From Platerodrilus igneus (taxonomy: Eukaryota; Arthropoda; Insecta; Coleoptera; Lycidae), in contig JARFIW010000139.1 in the NCBI GenBank assembly GCA_036346225.1, forward strand, positions 7,130,001 to 7,194,000: a stretch of 64,000 bases of DNA, in the 5' to 3' direction. Positions 44,852 through 55,330 of the stretch are shown piece by piece (within the stretch, counting starts at the first letter, position 1; each line of letters begins with the position of its first letter). Below the pieces are notes generated by a model that did not search any database, was not told the origin of the DNA, and saw nothing but the letters and a program-made list of their open reading frames with translations. The position numbers and the translations under genes are program-made.

Positions 44852-47003
44852 TTACTCATATTTAGACCAGGGTAGAAAATTAAATAATCACATCAAATAA
44901 TTTTAATCACCGTGTATAAGGAATTTTATTAAATAATACGCTTTATTAAAATACCGTGGAGAATAAAAATTCATTCGTTTCATTAAAAATAAGAGATTTA
45001 AATCATGTACAAGACGCTTTATATCAAAAGAAACAGTATTAACAAGCTCTACGTGTAATGTAATTATTCCGAGGAAAGAAACAAATGGAAATTACGTGCA
45101 AAATTTATATTAATTAACCCTATTTCAAGTAACCGGTATTAAACAAAACGTACAGATAATAATTGAATATTTAATTAGGATTCACTAAAAATTAAAGGGT
45201 ATTATTTTTAATTGAAGTTAATTGAATCGTTAGTAACAGATAATATCTATAGAAACTTGTAAAAACCCAATAAAATAAAGCTCTGAGAATTAATAGTATG
45301 TTTGAACACCTGCGTAGTTTTAAAAAAGCTCATTCTGCGTAAAGTTTGTAGATAATTAATAGTTTCAAAGAATCTTGGCAAAACCGGGGCTCAATATTCA
45401 CGGGAAGGCGCGATACGGGGTTATTTAACCCAGATAGTCCACATGGACTGAAAATAATCGATAGTAAGGAATATCAATTTGCACCACTAAGAACAGGTTA
45501 GAGAAGGAAAGATAATGTGCGTAAGACAAAGACACATATAGTAAAAGGCGTGATTTAAGCAACGTCACGAAGGTCACAATTGGTTGAAAATAGGATGCAA
45601 ATATCAGAGGTAGAAACAACGATTTCTGTATAAAAGTCAATTAGCTATTTCCAGACGTGGCGTGCCGTGTTGAAATTTCGGAGATTTAACTGGGGCGAGT
45701 GAAAAATTCGTAAAAACCGACGCGCGAGCGACGGAATGGGAACATAGCATGAGAAATTCTTAAGAATTGTCTGTTTTGAGGACAAAAGCGACGTGCCGGC
45801 TATCCGCTATATATACCGGTGGTAATATGAATTTCGCTCTCTTAGACTTTTGACTATTCGATGCGTTAAAAGCTCTCTTACATCCGCGACTTGATTCAAG
45901 ATGTTAAACAGTGCATTTTAGTTTGATAAAATAATTTAAAGTTTGCTCGTATATTTTGGTGATTTAAAACAGTTTGTTATTTACGTGCTAACATGAATGT
46001 ACTTGAGTGCACTTAGATACAAGGTAATAAAATTTAGTATCACTGTACTAATTAGTCAAAATTTACAACAACAAATGAATACCCATTAGTAGGCAGTTTT
46101 GGCGTATATTGGTGAAAGAAGTATGAATTTCTTTGCTATTTTGCGGGGTGAATAATTAAATGGTTCATAAATGTATCTGGATCCACAAACAAGGGTCAGA
46201 TATACACAGATGAGTTCCGGAAAAGCCCAGAAACAACTTTAAATAAATGGTGATGGAGAAAATTTGAAAAGCGTTGAGAATCAGAAGCTGTAAATATAAT
46301 CCAGTTGGAATGGTGTGATTAACAAAGGGACGATGTACCTTAAAGCTACGAGTGCAGTAACCTTCAGGTAATTTATACTATTTTGGTTGAACTTTGATAT
46401 TTTGTGTGTGTTGAATAACTTTATAATTGATTTACTTTAAATGGACATTAGTGAAATTGTACTAACCATAAAATTTTAATTTTAAGATGAAATTTGCTTG
46501 TTTAAGTTGAAAGGGGTATTTAGTATTGATGTTCGGGAATATGATGAAAATTTGGGTATGTCTTTGAGCTCAATTAGACGAACCTGGTTAATTAACGTAA
46601 AGGGGTGGTAGATGCTCCCTTTATACTCAGACTCCGGTCTGCTTATATTGTTATATTAATTAGTAGGCATCCAACAAGGACTTTAATTCTGGATGCACAT
46701 TAAAATGATAATAAAATTAATCTTGAAATTCTTTTAAAACTGAAATTTATGCTGAGTTTTAATTTTGAAATTTTAATGTATTGTGAATATTGATGTAAAT
46801 AGAGTTAACGTTGATGTTTGTGGTAGGAATGTGTTTGTTTTTTTTATGATTGAGGATGTAAGTTATCTAGAGGAGCAGCCGAGGCGATTAACAGAAGAAA
46901 GTCAACGGACCAGGTAATTCAAGAGGTTTCACAGCATTCTTGACGCCCAATCTGTGGGGCTCGATTCTAGTAATGGAGTTCCCGGATTTTAAAGGTTTCA
47001 CAG

Positions 47004-47006
<3 letters not shown>
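44852..47006 (+). mobile_element. TA-bounded element family, copy 3 (about 2.15 kb)
   Basis: Ends GTGGGGCTCGATTCTAG ... GGTTTCACAGCAA before a TA tract, the same 3' order as copy 4 (GTGGGGCACGATTTTAG ... ACCAGTGCAA). GGTTTCACAGCA occurs twice (46925 and 46994). A TATA box CTATATATACCGG at about 45808 lies about 950 bp from the left end, as in copy 4. The left tip TTACTCATATTTAGACC is more diverged. No coding sequence. Confidence 0.6.
45806..45850 (+). promoter_or_regulatory. Candidate core promoter in TA-bounded copy 3
   Basis: CTATATATACC followed by TTTCGCTCTCTTAG. Copy 4 has TTATATAAGCGC followed by GCTCTTTCTTA at the equivalent place, so the TATA-to-GCTCT(T)TCTTA arrangement is conserved. 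Confidence 0.45.

Positions 47007-47047
<41 letters not shown>
47007..47047. repeat. (TA)n tract at right edge of the block in Harbinger
   Basis: TA run joining ACAGCAA of copy 3 to Harbinger coding sequence (TAAGCCGCATG). Confidence 0.95.
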
Positions 47048-47050
<3 letters not shown>

Positions 47051-47913
47051 CCGCATGCTCTACTTGAGATTGATACCAGATATATGCATCATGGGTGCTT
47101 CCTAGAAAACGTGCATTTACATTTAAAATTTTCATATTGCTGTCACAGACCTAAAAATATAATGTTAGGTGAATAGTACATTCATAAGTACACCCTAAAC
47201 AAAATCCTCACCAACCGTACATTCAGTGAATGATAATTCTTCCTGTTAGAAATAATTGTGTTCCGGGTACTGTGCATGCACCCTCGGAGGAGGAACGAGT
47301 GCCACATGTGTGCAGTCTATAACCCCAATTATGCCAAGATTATGCTTGTCTGAAAATCTAACAAAATGCTATTTATTTATCTGTAGTACAGTAATTCAAT
47401 TTCTTTTTACCCTCGACGGATAGTATGGAGTTCATCTAACGTTCTAGGAAATTGCACCAAACGATGAAATATTTCGGGACGATTTATAGCATTCGCTACT
47501 TCTTCGAGGCATATACTAACAGTAACTTGACTGACACACTAAATAAGTTGTGACCCACTCGAATTTGATAGCAACCAGATGCAAAAATTTGAAGTGCAAT
47601 TAATACCTACAATATCAAATTAAAAAAAAAACGCTTGGTATTATAATATAACGTTTTCACAATTTACCTTGGTTTGCATATCTATATATGAAGTTCGTGT
47701 AGGGGTATTTAGAAACGGTGCTAATAAATTTAGAAATTCTGCAACCAATTTGTTGGTCAGTCTGAATTCTTTTATAAAATTCAGATCGTTCAACGTGTTA
47801 AATGGATCCATTCTATGAAAAAAGTTTCTTGGAATATTAATATTTTCAGCCTCCCTAATATTATTAATCATATGAATTTCCATCAATTCATTCTCCATTT
47901 TATTAAGTTGCAA
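47048..47913 (-). pseudogene. PIF/Harbinger transposase, N-terminal and central part
   Basis: Start ATG at 47913 (MQLNKMENELMEIH). Blocks: NFFHRMDPFNTLNDLNFIKE, FRLTNKLVAEFLNLLAPFL, PTRTSYIDMQTKVN, then after a gap FSDKHNLGIIGVIDCTHVAL (first catalytic Asp), PPPRVHAQYPEHNYF, and MKILNVNARFLGSTHDAYIW (second Asp). It continues at 38510 beyond the inserted block. Stops at about 47245 and frame changes inactivate it. Together both parts cover the whole HARBI1-like protein. Confidence 0.9.
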
Positions 47914-48774
47914 TTTATTTTAAAAGTACACTCGGTAAAATGAGAAAGCACACACACATCTATAACCTAACCTCCAAAACTTTCATTACAACTGACAGGG
48001 TGACTAACATTCTCATTAGGATCCTCTGTTCCACTAGAACATACCAAGGTGAAAATATTCCAACGACTTTTGTGTGAATACTTTCGCATGCGAATTTCGA
48101 GAATCGAAAGTTGTAGTTTGTGTGGAAAAGACGTCATATTCACATGGGAATTAATTACAATGATTTCAAGAATTGAGGCTCTAGTTTGTAAGTCAACACA
48201 ATAGTATTGAACAACCAGGACTATCATGCCTAAATAGCGTTGAAGATACTGAACAACAATCTGAACAATGTAGATTATTGTAAAAGTCGCCAAAATTAAC
48301 AGTGTCAACTCCTTTGAATTGTCCATACGGAGGAAACTGTCTGCTTGTATTCACAAGGCGGCGATACCAGCTATCGACCGCAAACGAAAAAACTAGCGTG
48401 TATAATTACCACCAAGCAAGCACTACAAAAATTAAAAGATATCCATGAAATAAATTGTAATATTATTCTAGGAAACTATCCTTTTACTTTAACACGGTGT
48501 GGTCTTCTAAAATCAAGGGCTCTTATAGAAAACTGAAACATACATTTCGGAGCTCCTGAAATTTATAGGTAGTTTCAGAATGTATTTCTATTTCAGCCAA
48601 AAATAATTTTTTTGTATTTATTTGATATACAATCGTATACTACTAAGTACACTACTTATCTAATTTTGTATTTCTAAGAATAGGTAAAAGGGATTCTGTT
48701 ACTTTTTTCTTTAGGGTTTTTTTCCTTATGTATCTACGTGTTGTAGACTTTAGTCGTCTGGCACGATTTAAATA
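47914..48774. other. Interval between Harbinger and Penelope elements
   Basis: Holds a 119-residue minus-strand frame (47967-48326, MDNSKELTLLIL...) that has no motif I recognise and no sign of a Myb/SANT partner protein of Harbinger elements. The rest is AT-rich. Confidence 0.4.
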
Positions 48775-49200
48775 AAAATAAATAAAAACCATTAACCAGA
48801 AAAAATATTTAAAATACTAGATACGTATTTCGACCAATATGTGGTCATCATCAGTAGGAATTTTAAATAATAATTAGTAGTTGTTCCGGAACACTTCAGA
48901 CAATATTCTCCTCCCCACTTAGACTGAAGTAAAACTTCCCAACATACAATTTACTAGAATGTTGCTTTAAACACTACCGAGGATATTCTCCTCACCCGCA
49001 GGCTGGTGCTCTCCACAACAAACAAGTAAATTGTGATGTTATAACTAAAATCTACTTAATTTATACTAATTCTAAATCTTCTGAAGCGGAACCAATTTAA
49101 TCTTGCTTTTTAATTGGTTGTTAACCAATAGGGATAGCAAGGCAGATTGCTCTATGGGCCCTTTATCAGTGTTTAAGACGGGAAATAACCTATCATCATT
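48775..49200 (-). mobile_element. Inverted 3' fragment of the Penelope-like element
   Basis: Minus-strand copy of the 3' end of the adjacent element: coding end LNTDKGPIEQSALLSLL and SKIKLVPLQKI, stop, then 3' UTR and hammerhead-like core. It joins head to head with the plus-strand copy at about 49200. Inverted partial copies at the 5' side are usual for Penelope-like elements. Confidence 0.88.
48815..48865 (-). ncRNA. Hammerhead ribozyme core, left copy
   Basis: Minus strand: CTGATGA (48854-48848), stem II GACC...GGTC, then GAAA (48831-48828) followed by a short stem III TAC...GTA and ATTT. All conserved core bases of a minimal hammerhead are present. Such ribozymes are known from Penelope-like elements. 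Activity is not shown. Confidence 0.75.
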
Positions 49201-50246
49201 CATAGCAAATTTATTTGTCTCGATTTGAGACCGAGTTAAAAGAAAACTCCAAATACTTCCCAAGAATATGGTTAAGGTACGTGGATGATATTTTGAAAGT
49301 TTTTGAAACTTCTAAATCAAATGTTGATGATTTTCTTAAAGAATTGAATTCAAAATTTCAAAGCATAAAGTTTACGTATGAACTAGAGGATAATGGACAA
49401 TTACCCTTTTTAGATACATTAGTAATTAGAAATGGTAATAAACTGGAATTTGACATTTATAGAAAAGAAACCAATGTAAATCGCTTTATTTTGTTTTCTG
49501 CCAATCATAGCATACAACATAAATTGGCTTCATTTAACTTTTTAATTAATAGATTATTGAATTTCCATTTAAATAAAAACAGATTTAATAAGCAATTTGC
49601 TCTTATTAAACAAATAGCGAATTACAATGGTTACTCTTCTGATATTATAGATAATATTTTTAGAAAGTGTAAAAATAGAATTAACATCCGTAAATCAACG
49701 ACTTTGCAATCGACCACCTCGAACGATAATGTTAAATATGTTCAACTTCCGTTTCACAAAACCACAAAGGGTCTTAATAAAGTATTCAAACAGTTTAATT
49801 TCAAAATTGCTTTCAATAATATTAATAAAATTAAAGATTTGTTAGGTAATCCAAAAGACAAAGTGCAAAAATTGCAAAAGTCGGGGATTTATGAAGTTAG
49901 TTGTTCAGGTCCAGGGTGTTTTCAAAAATATATTAATCAGACCAAATATACAACAAGATTTAAAGAGCACATTGCTCACTTCAAATATGGTAAATACGAA
50001 AGGTCTCAGGTCGCCAAACATATTTTTGAAACCAGCCACCCCGTTAAACAAGAAAATGTTAAACTTTTTAAAGCGGTACCGACGTTTTCCTTCTTAAATG
50101 CCTATGAATCGATTAAAAGTGTTAAACATGTAGGACCCCTCTTAAACACTGATAAAAGGGCCATAGAGCCATCTGCCTTGCTTTCTCTATTGGTCAACAA
50201 CCAATGGGAAAGCAAGATTAAATTGGTTCCGCTTCAGCAGATTTAG
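49200..50246 (+). pseudogene. Penelope-like element: RT C-terminal part and GIY-YIG endonuclease
   Basis: Open from IANLFVSRFETEL (about 49200) to the stop at 50246; the 343-residue frame starts at 49215. RT active site WLRYVDDILKVFE (residues 19-31) and QLPFLDTLVIRNGN (62-75) are followed by a linker and then the GIY-YIG nuclease: SGIYEVSCSGPGC (about 223), YINQTKYTTRFKEHIAH, SQVAKHIFETSH. The nuclease nicks target DNA for reverse transcription. No stop in 1 kb, so it is fairly young, but the RT N-terminal half is missing (5' truncation at the GSPLGPxxANLF block). Confidence 0.93.
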
Positions 50247-50545
50247 AATTAGTATAAATTAAGTAGATTTTAGTTATAACATCACAATTCACTTGTTTGT
50301 TGTGGAGAACACCAGCCTGCGAGTGAGGAGAATATCCTCGATAGTGTTTAAAGCAACAATATAGTAAATTGTATGCTGGGAAGGTTCACTTCGGCCTAAG
50401 TGGTGAGGAGAATATCCTCTGAAGTGTTCCGGAACAACAACTAATTATTATTTAAAATTCCTACTGATGATGATCACGCAGTGGTCGAAATGGGTATCTA
50501 GTATTTTAAATATTTTTGTGGTTAAGGATTTTTTTTTCCATTTTT
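50247..50545 (+). mobile_element. Penelope-like element 3' UTR
   Basis: Inverted partner of 48775-49080 (GGAGAATATCCTC, CTCTGAAGTGTTCCGGAACA shared), ending after the hammerhead core in AT-rich sequence. Right boundary approximate. Confidence 0.8.
50455..50508 (+). ncRNA. Hammerhead ribozyme core, right copy
   Basis: CTGATGA (50464-50470), stem II GATCAC...GTGGTC (one G-T pair), GAAA (50487-50490), TGGGTATCTAGTATTT. Core bases intact; stem III is weaker than in the left copy. Confidence 0.7.
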
Positions 50546-50559
50546 ATCGTCTTATAGAC

Positions 50560-51303
50560 ATCTCACCATCTACTTAAAGGTTCAAAAACAAAAGTGTCTG
50601 GTGAGATGGCGCTCAACATTTAATTGGACAGAGTTCAGCAACCCTATCCGAGTAACTTGCACGTAGTAAAAGTCGTACACCATTAAAGAAACGCCTTTTG
50701 CTTTCATTGAACCCACTCCTCGCCACAGAGCTAGATGGCTTAAACCTTTCTGTTAGATTACAGGTCATTAGTGTCAAATTTACAGGTAATAGTTGCCGTA
50801 TCCATTCTGAACGAACCTGCACCTTGACGACGTTCTAAAAGGCTAGAACAGGTAGAATGGCTTGCGCGTTTCAATGAGCTAAAGAGCCGAACTATAGGTT
50901 TAACCAAATTAGTGGGATCTTTAGTGAGAAACCAGACTAAGACAGGTCCCCGAAAGAAGGCAGTAGCTTTTTGGTACTTAGGGTGGCCGAGACCATAGGG
51001 GTCGTTATGACATTCTAAGACACACTACTGAGATGTGGAAGGCAACGAGAAACCACCACATTACCTCCCAAGTACACTGCGTACACAAGTTATTAAACAT
51101 GATGGCATCCTCTGGGGTAAAAAATTCTGGAGGCAAAATAGTCCCCCATTTGGATCTCCGAGAGGACACTACTTCGGGGGATGTAATCCGAAATAATAGA
51201 AAAAGATCCGTGAACATTCTGCGAGTCGGAGCTTGGAATGTCAGAAGTATGAAACAAGTAGGTAAGTTAGAGAACCTAAAACTCGAAATAGATAGGTTAG
51301 CAC
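50560..51303 (+). mobile_element. RTE-clade LINE (second subfamily), 5' part
   Basis: Leader with GGTGGCCGAGACCATAGGGG, GATGTGGAAGGCAACGAG and AAACCACCACATTACC, then the start of the endonuclease: ILRVGAWNVRSMKQVGKLEN (about 51216-51275). The element is cut at about 51303 by a Ty3 piece and resumes only at the RT at 52385, so the endonuclease body and RT N-terminus are lost. Confidence 0.75.
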
Positions 51304-51309
51304 AACTTT

Positions 51310-51463
51310 CTTACGACCGCAACCGTAACAGTGTAGTACTTGAGGACGGTTACAATTAGGAGAGATATGTCCAGCCTGATCGCAGTTGAAGCAAGTTATC
51401 TGTCTAGCAGAAGCAGGAGTAGTAGTAGGCGTAGTGACAGATAAAAGGTTGGTTCTACGTGCG
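51310..51463 (-). repeat. Left arm of a 154-bp inverted repeat (Ty3 zinc-knuckle sequence)
   Basis: Reverse complement of 51544-51697 with about one mismatch, separated by 80 bp. Encodes the same zinc-knuckle region in opposite sense. Confidence 0.93.
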
Positions 51464-52167
51464 AAGTTATTGGAACCTGCCCTTGCTTATAAACCAGATC
51501 CTTCACCCCGCGTGTCTACTCCTGTCACTGATCATCCAACCTCCGCACGTAGAACCAACCTTTTATCTGTCACTACGCCTACTACTACTCCTGCTTCTGC
51601 TAGACTGATAACTTGCTTCAACTGCGATCAGGCTGGACATATCTCTCCTAATTGTAACCGTCCTCAAGTACTACACTGTTACGGTTGCGGTCGTAAGGGA
51701 GTTACTCGGCGCAACTGTCCCAACAAATGCGAAAATTCTTTAAACCGTCGGTAGGGTTCTTGGTCCGAGGCGAGGGCCCTGTTCTTTCTCTGTCCTCGGG
51801 TTCTCCTTTTCGGGGTCTGGATGACCAATCCAGAATCGAACTAAATTACATATGTGCTAATGTTCGTGGTGACCAACGTCCCTACCTACAAGTCAATATT
51901 TTTGGGGTCCCCTTTACTGGTCTTCTGGATTCAGGAGCTACGCGCACTATTCTTGGCGGTCCCGGTTGGCACCGGTTGCGTTCTCTTAATATAGCACTTA
52001 ACCCTTTCACTTCTTCTTTCTGCAGCCTTGCTGATAATTCTAAATGTACAATCTTGGGTTCCGTTTCTCTTCCTATAACCCTCCAAAATTCTATTACTAC
52101 TCTGGATATTCTTGTCATTCCTGAAGTTTCACACCCACTCATTCTTGGTATCGATTTCTGGAATTGA
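51464..52167 (+). pseudogene. Ty3/gypsy gag zinc knuckles and aspartic protease
   Basis: Reads ALAYKPDPSPRVSTPVTDH, then knuckles CFNCDQAGHISPNC and CYGCGRKGVTRRNC (the second lacks the usual His). After a frameshift it gives PYLQVNIFGVPFTGLLDSGA-type protease text with LLDSGATRTILGG, LADNSKCTILGSVSLPI and HPLILGIDFW (flap and ILG blocks). Protease cleaves the element polyprotein. The sequence is in good condition (one frameshift), so this insertion is fairly recent. Nothing of RT follows. Confidence 0.9.
51544..51697 (+). repeat. Right arm of the 154-bp inverted repeat
   Basis: Pairs with 51310-51463. This arm is in frame with the protease, so it is the original copy and the left arm is the inverted duplicate. 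Confidence 0.93.
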
Positions 52168-52384
52168 AAAACCATCCCCGTAAATTAATTCCATTCCAAT
52201 GAATAGCAAAACGTCACAAAATTATTTATTTTGTCAACTTTCAAAAATTTTCAGAACCGCTATCTAGATATACAGAAGACAGGAGTAGTATAGGTTGCTT
52301 AGTTTAAAGGCATTATGAATTTGGAATCGGCGAAATAGAAACAACGTTATATTTAATTATATTTGTGTGGATTTAAATTGAACG
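52168..52384. other. Short AT-rich joint
   Basis: Neither Ty3 nor RTE sequence could be recognised here. Confidence 0.35.
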
Positions 52385-53136
52385 TAACAAATTAGCGTTT
52401 GTGGATGTGGACAACGCATTCGACAATGTAAAATGAAAAAAAAAATGTTCGAAATACTCAAAAAGATTGGTATAAGTTTTAAGGATAGACGGATAGTACA
52501 TTGCTTATACAAAGAGCAAACAGCGGTAATAGAATTAGAGCAGGAACGTAGAGAAGTAAACATCAGGAAAGGGGTGAGACAGGGAATATTGAATATTGGG
52601 GAAATAGGGTATATAACTGTAAAACAAAAGAAGATGACCGAACTGCACAAACAAGAAAGAACATAGATACAAGAAGAAAACTGTTCAATGCATAGTGTGG
52701 AGCACAGCACAATACATCTATGAAATAGGGGCAGTAGGAAAAGCAGACAGAAAGAAATAGAAGCCTTCTGGTATGTTGTGCTTAAGATGTATGAGGATGG
52801 TAGCATGGATAGACAAAGTTAATAACAAATAGGTTGTAACAATAGTAGATGAATAAAGATATGTGTGGAAAATGAAAAAAAAATAGGAGAAATAGAAGGA
52901 CAGGATAGGTTCTAAGGCATTTCTGGGGAATAGTGCGGGATATACTACAAGCAGAGATAGGAAAAGAGAAGTAGAGGTAGACCGAAATCAGACTTTCGCA
53001 CACAGATCGGGATAGATGCAGACTGTGCAAATTTCAGGGAAATGCGTAGGTTGGTTCAGACTAGGAAACAATGATGGTACGCGTCCAACCAGTTCTAGGG
53101 ATGAAGACCTAATGATGATGATGATGATGATGATGA
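52385..53136 (+). pseudogene. RTE-clade LINE (second subfamily), RT and 3' end
   Basis: KLAFVDVDNAFDNV, stop, KKMFEILKKIGISFKDRRIV, HCLYKEQTAVIELEQERREV, IRKGVRQG, then decayed C-terminal region. It ends in an ATG trinucleotide tail (about 53113-53136), typical for this LINE group. Same strand and subfamily as 50560-51303. Confidence 0.8.
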
Positions 53137-54449
53137 GTTACCGTATATACTATGGAAATATGTTGCTCACTATTAAATAGATTAGCTGATTAGCGATTAA
53201 TTAAAAAGTTTTTGAGCTTTGATTTAACGAAAATTATTTGAACCAAAAGGGCTAGAATATTGGATGGACTCACACAGTTGACAATTTTTTAAAATTATTT
53301 TGATCTTTTCCATGTCGAACTCTAGGTGAGTTATATGATTTGTTTATAGATTTAATAGTAACATCAGTAAAGAGAATGATCATTAGTCTTAAGTTAACAG
53401 AAATCATTATAACGTTTATTTATTCTTTTATACAAGTGTTAAGTACATTTTCAAATATTACAATAATATTTCTAAACTATCATATACAGAGGGCAATAAT
53501 AAATCTAATAGGTAAAATTCTACTAATAACTGTAAGAAGTAATATCATAAAACTTTGTACATTTACGGATAAATTTATTTTACAACAATATGGTATAAAA
53601 AAGCTTTGGTTTTTAGCAAAAAATTCGGGTTTATTTATTGCACCCTACATATTTACACTTATTAAATACTTATATCTATGTACATATCCAAAAAGAAATG
53701 TGGTTTAAATTTATCTATAAAAAGAGATTGTATTCATGTACAGGTAATAAGAATTTATTTAAGATCGTGCATAAAACCTTTAGTTAACTTTAAGAAAAGT
53801 GCACGAATTAATTATTGTAGGAACTATCAAAAATCTAAGAAAATTATTATATTATATCATAACGAATTAGAGTAAGGACATTTTTGCATAATAATATTTT
53901 CTATTATATTAAAGCTAAGATTGCGTATATAAATAAAAATAAATAGATTCAACAGCATACAAAAGCGTATCAGAAATAGCTATAAAGTGTACAAAATTGA
54001 GTATTTTAGGGAATTGCAACAACTTCAAAAAACAAGTACTTTTTTCAAGCAGAAAGCGGTTAAGGTGTATATTAGCCGGTGATTTCTGTAAATCAAATAC
54101 AACATATTTGAGGAATTCTTCATAGACCTTCTCTTGCGATGTACTTTTAGAAAGATAAATTTTAAAAAAAGTAAAAGTACAAATTTAATAAAGAATGCAA
54201 TATAAAATTTGTAGTACTTCTGCCGTTGTCTCAAAGAACTAAACAATAATATAGTGTGGTACAAAGAGAACGATGAAAATAAGGAGAAACAATATTTTTT
54301 TGACAGAGTTTTAACTGCGTTTTGGCTGTTGATTAAATATCCATCAGACTCAAAATCGTAAAGTTCCAGTTTAGCAAAGAAAGGCAGAACCAAAAGCATA
54401 TTTAAAATGGTGAATGCATATCACTACTAAGCTTGGTTATTCAAAAATA
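53137..54449. other. AT-rich interval with one weak exon candidate
   Basis: Holds the hydrophobic frame described at 53350-53741 and a 124-residue minus-strand frame (54025-54399) without motifs. Confidence 0.35.
53350..53741 (+). CDS. Hydrophobic hypothetical exon
   Basis: Open reading frame of about 120 codons after a possible acceptor TTTGTTTATAG (ends 53349) and, in another frame, a possible donor CAG|GTAATAAG at 53742. Product has several hydrophobic stretches (IIITFIYSFIQVLSTFSNI, IINLIGKILLITV, LFIAPYIFTLIKYLYLC) and no ATG. A chemoreceptor-like membrane protein fragment is conceivable, but AT-rich DNA often gives such frames by chance. Confidence 0.15.
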
Positions 54450-54504
54450 TCGTATTTTTCAGACTATAAGACGCATCTTTTTACATAGAGAAATGAACTC
54501 GAAT

Positions 54505-55330
54505 TTTGGGCGCGTCATACGGTGCGAAGGTAACATTAAATAATCAAATTGCAAATGTGGCTGAGGTGCCTCTAACTTTTGATATTCCTTCAAATCGGGC
54601 TATAGATTCAAAAGACGCCAAATCAATAGTGATCAAAACCACAAGTCACGAAAAAACTCACTACACTGTAGTTTTAACTTGTTGCGCGGATGGAAGAAAA
54701 CTACCGTCCTAGGTAATCTTCAAGAGAAAAACATTACCAAAAGATGAAATTCTTATTGGCATTATTATTCACATTCAAGAAAAGAGTTGGATGGATGAGA
54801 CGGGAATGAAATTGTGGATAGAAAAGATATGCGCAAAACAACGTCCAGGCGCGATGTTAATCTGGGATAATTCAGAGCGCACACAACAGAATCAACCAAG
54901 AAACTTCTAAAAGTAATGAATACAAAAATAGCAGTCACTCCTGGAGGCTTTACAAATCAATTACAACCCATAGATGTCTCTATCAATAAACCATTAAAAA
55001 ATTTAATGCGAGAAGAGTGGAATAAATGGATGGTAAAGCCAGCCAAATCATGATGTCACCGCAACAGAACGTATGAAACGACCTACAATTTCATAAATTT
55101 GTATCTAGGTAAAAAATTTATGGGAAGCTGTGAAAGAAGGGACGATTATAAAGTTATTTAAAAAATGCGGAATAAGTAATGCTATAGATGGTACTGAAGA
55201 TGACGCAGTTTTCGAAAGGAGTCACAACAATATTTCAGACGAAAGGAATACGAACGGTGACATTAACGAGACGAGTGATAGAACTGCAACATATATAAAT
55301 TCTATGGTACGAACTTTTGAAATTATTTAA
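54505..55330 (+). pseudogene. pogo/Tigger (jerky-like) transposase remnant
   Basis: Reads VPLTFDIPSNRAIDSKDAKS, VIKTTSHEKTHYTVVLTCCA, DGRKLPS, IFKRKTLPKDEI, SWMDETGMKLWIEKI, RPGAMLIWDNSERTQ (second catalytic position, Asp in WDN), TPGGFTNQLQPIDVSINKPL (third Asp) and REEWNKWM. Then come NLWEAVKEGTIIKLFKKCGI and an acidic tail. Order and spacing match the CENP-B/jerky DDE domain. The N-terminal DNA-binding half and the first Asp region are missing or decayed. Many stops. Confidence 0.85.

Noticed and set aside
47967..48326. 119-residue frame as the Harbinger partner (Myb-like) protein
   Set aside because: Position would fit, but none of the Trp-spaced helices of a Myb/SANT domain are visible.
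52357..53030. Minus-strand Cys/Leu-rich frames (52357-52806, 52782-53030)
   Set aside because: Shadows of the plus-strand RTE RT fragment.
54025..54399. 124-residue minus-strand hydrophobic frame
   Set aside because: AT-rich, no motif, no splice or promoter context; most likely chance.
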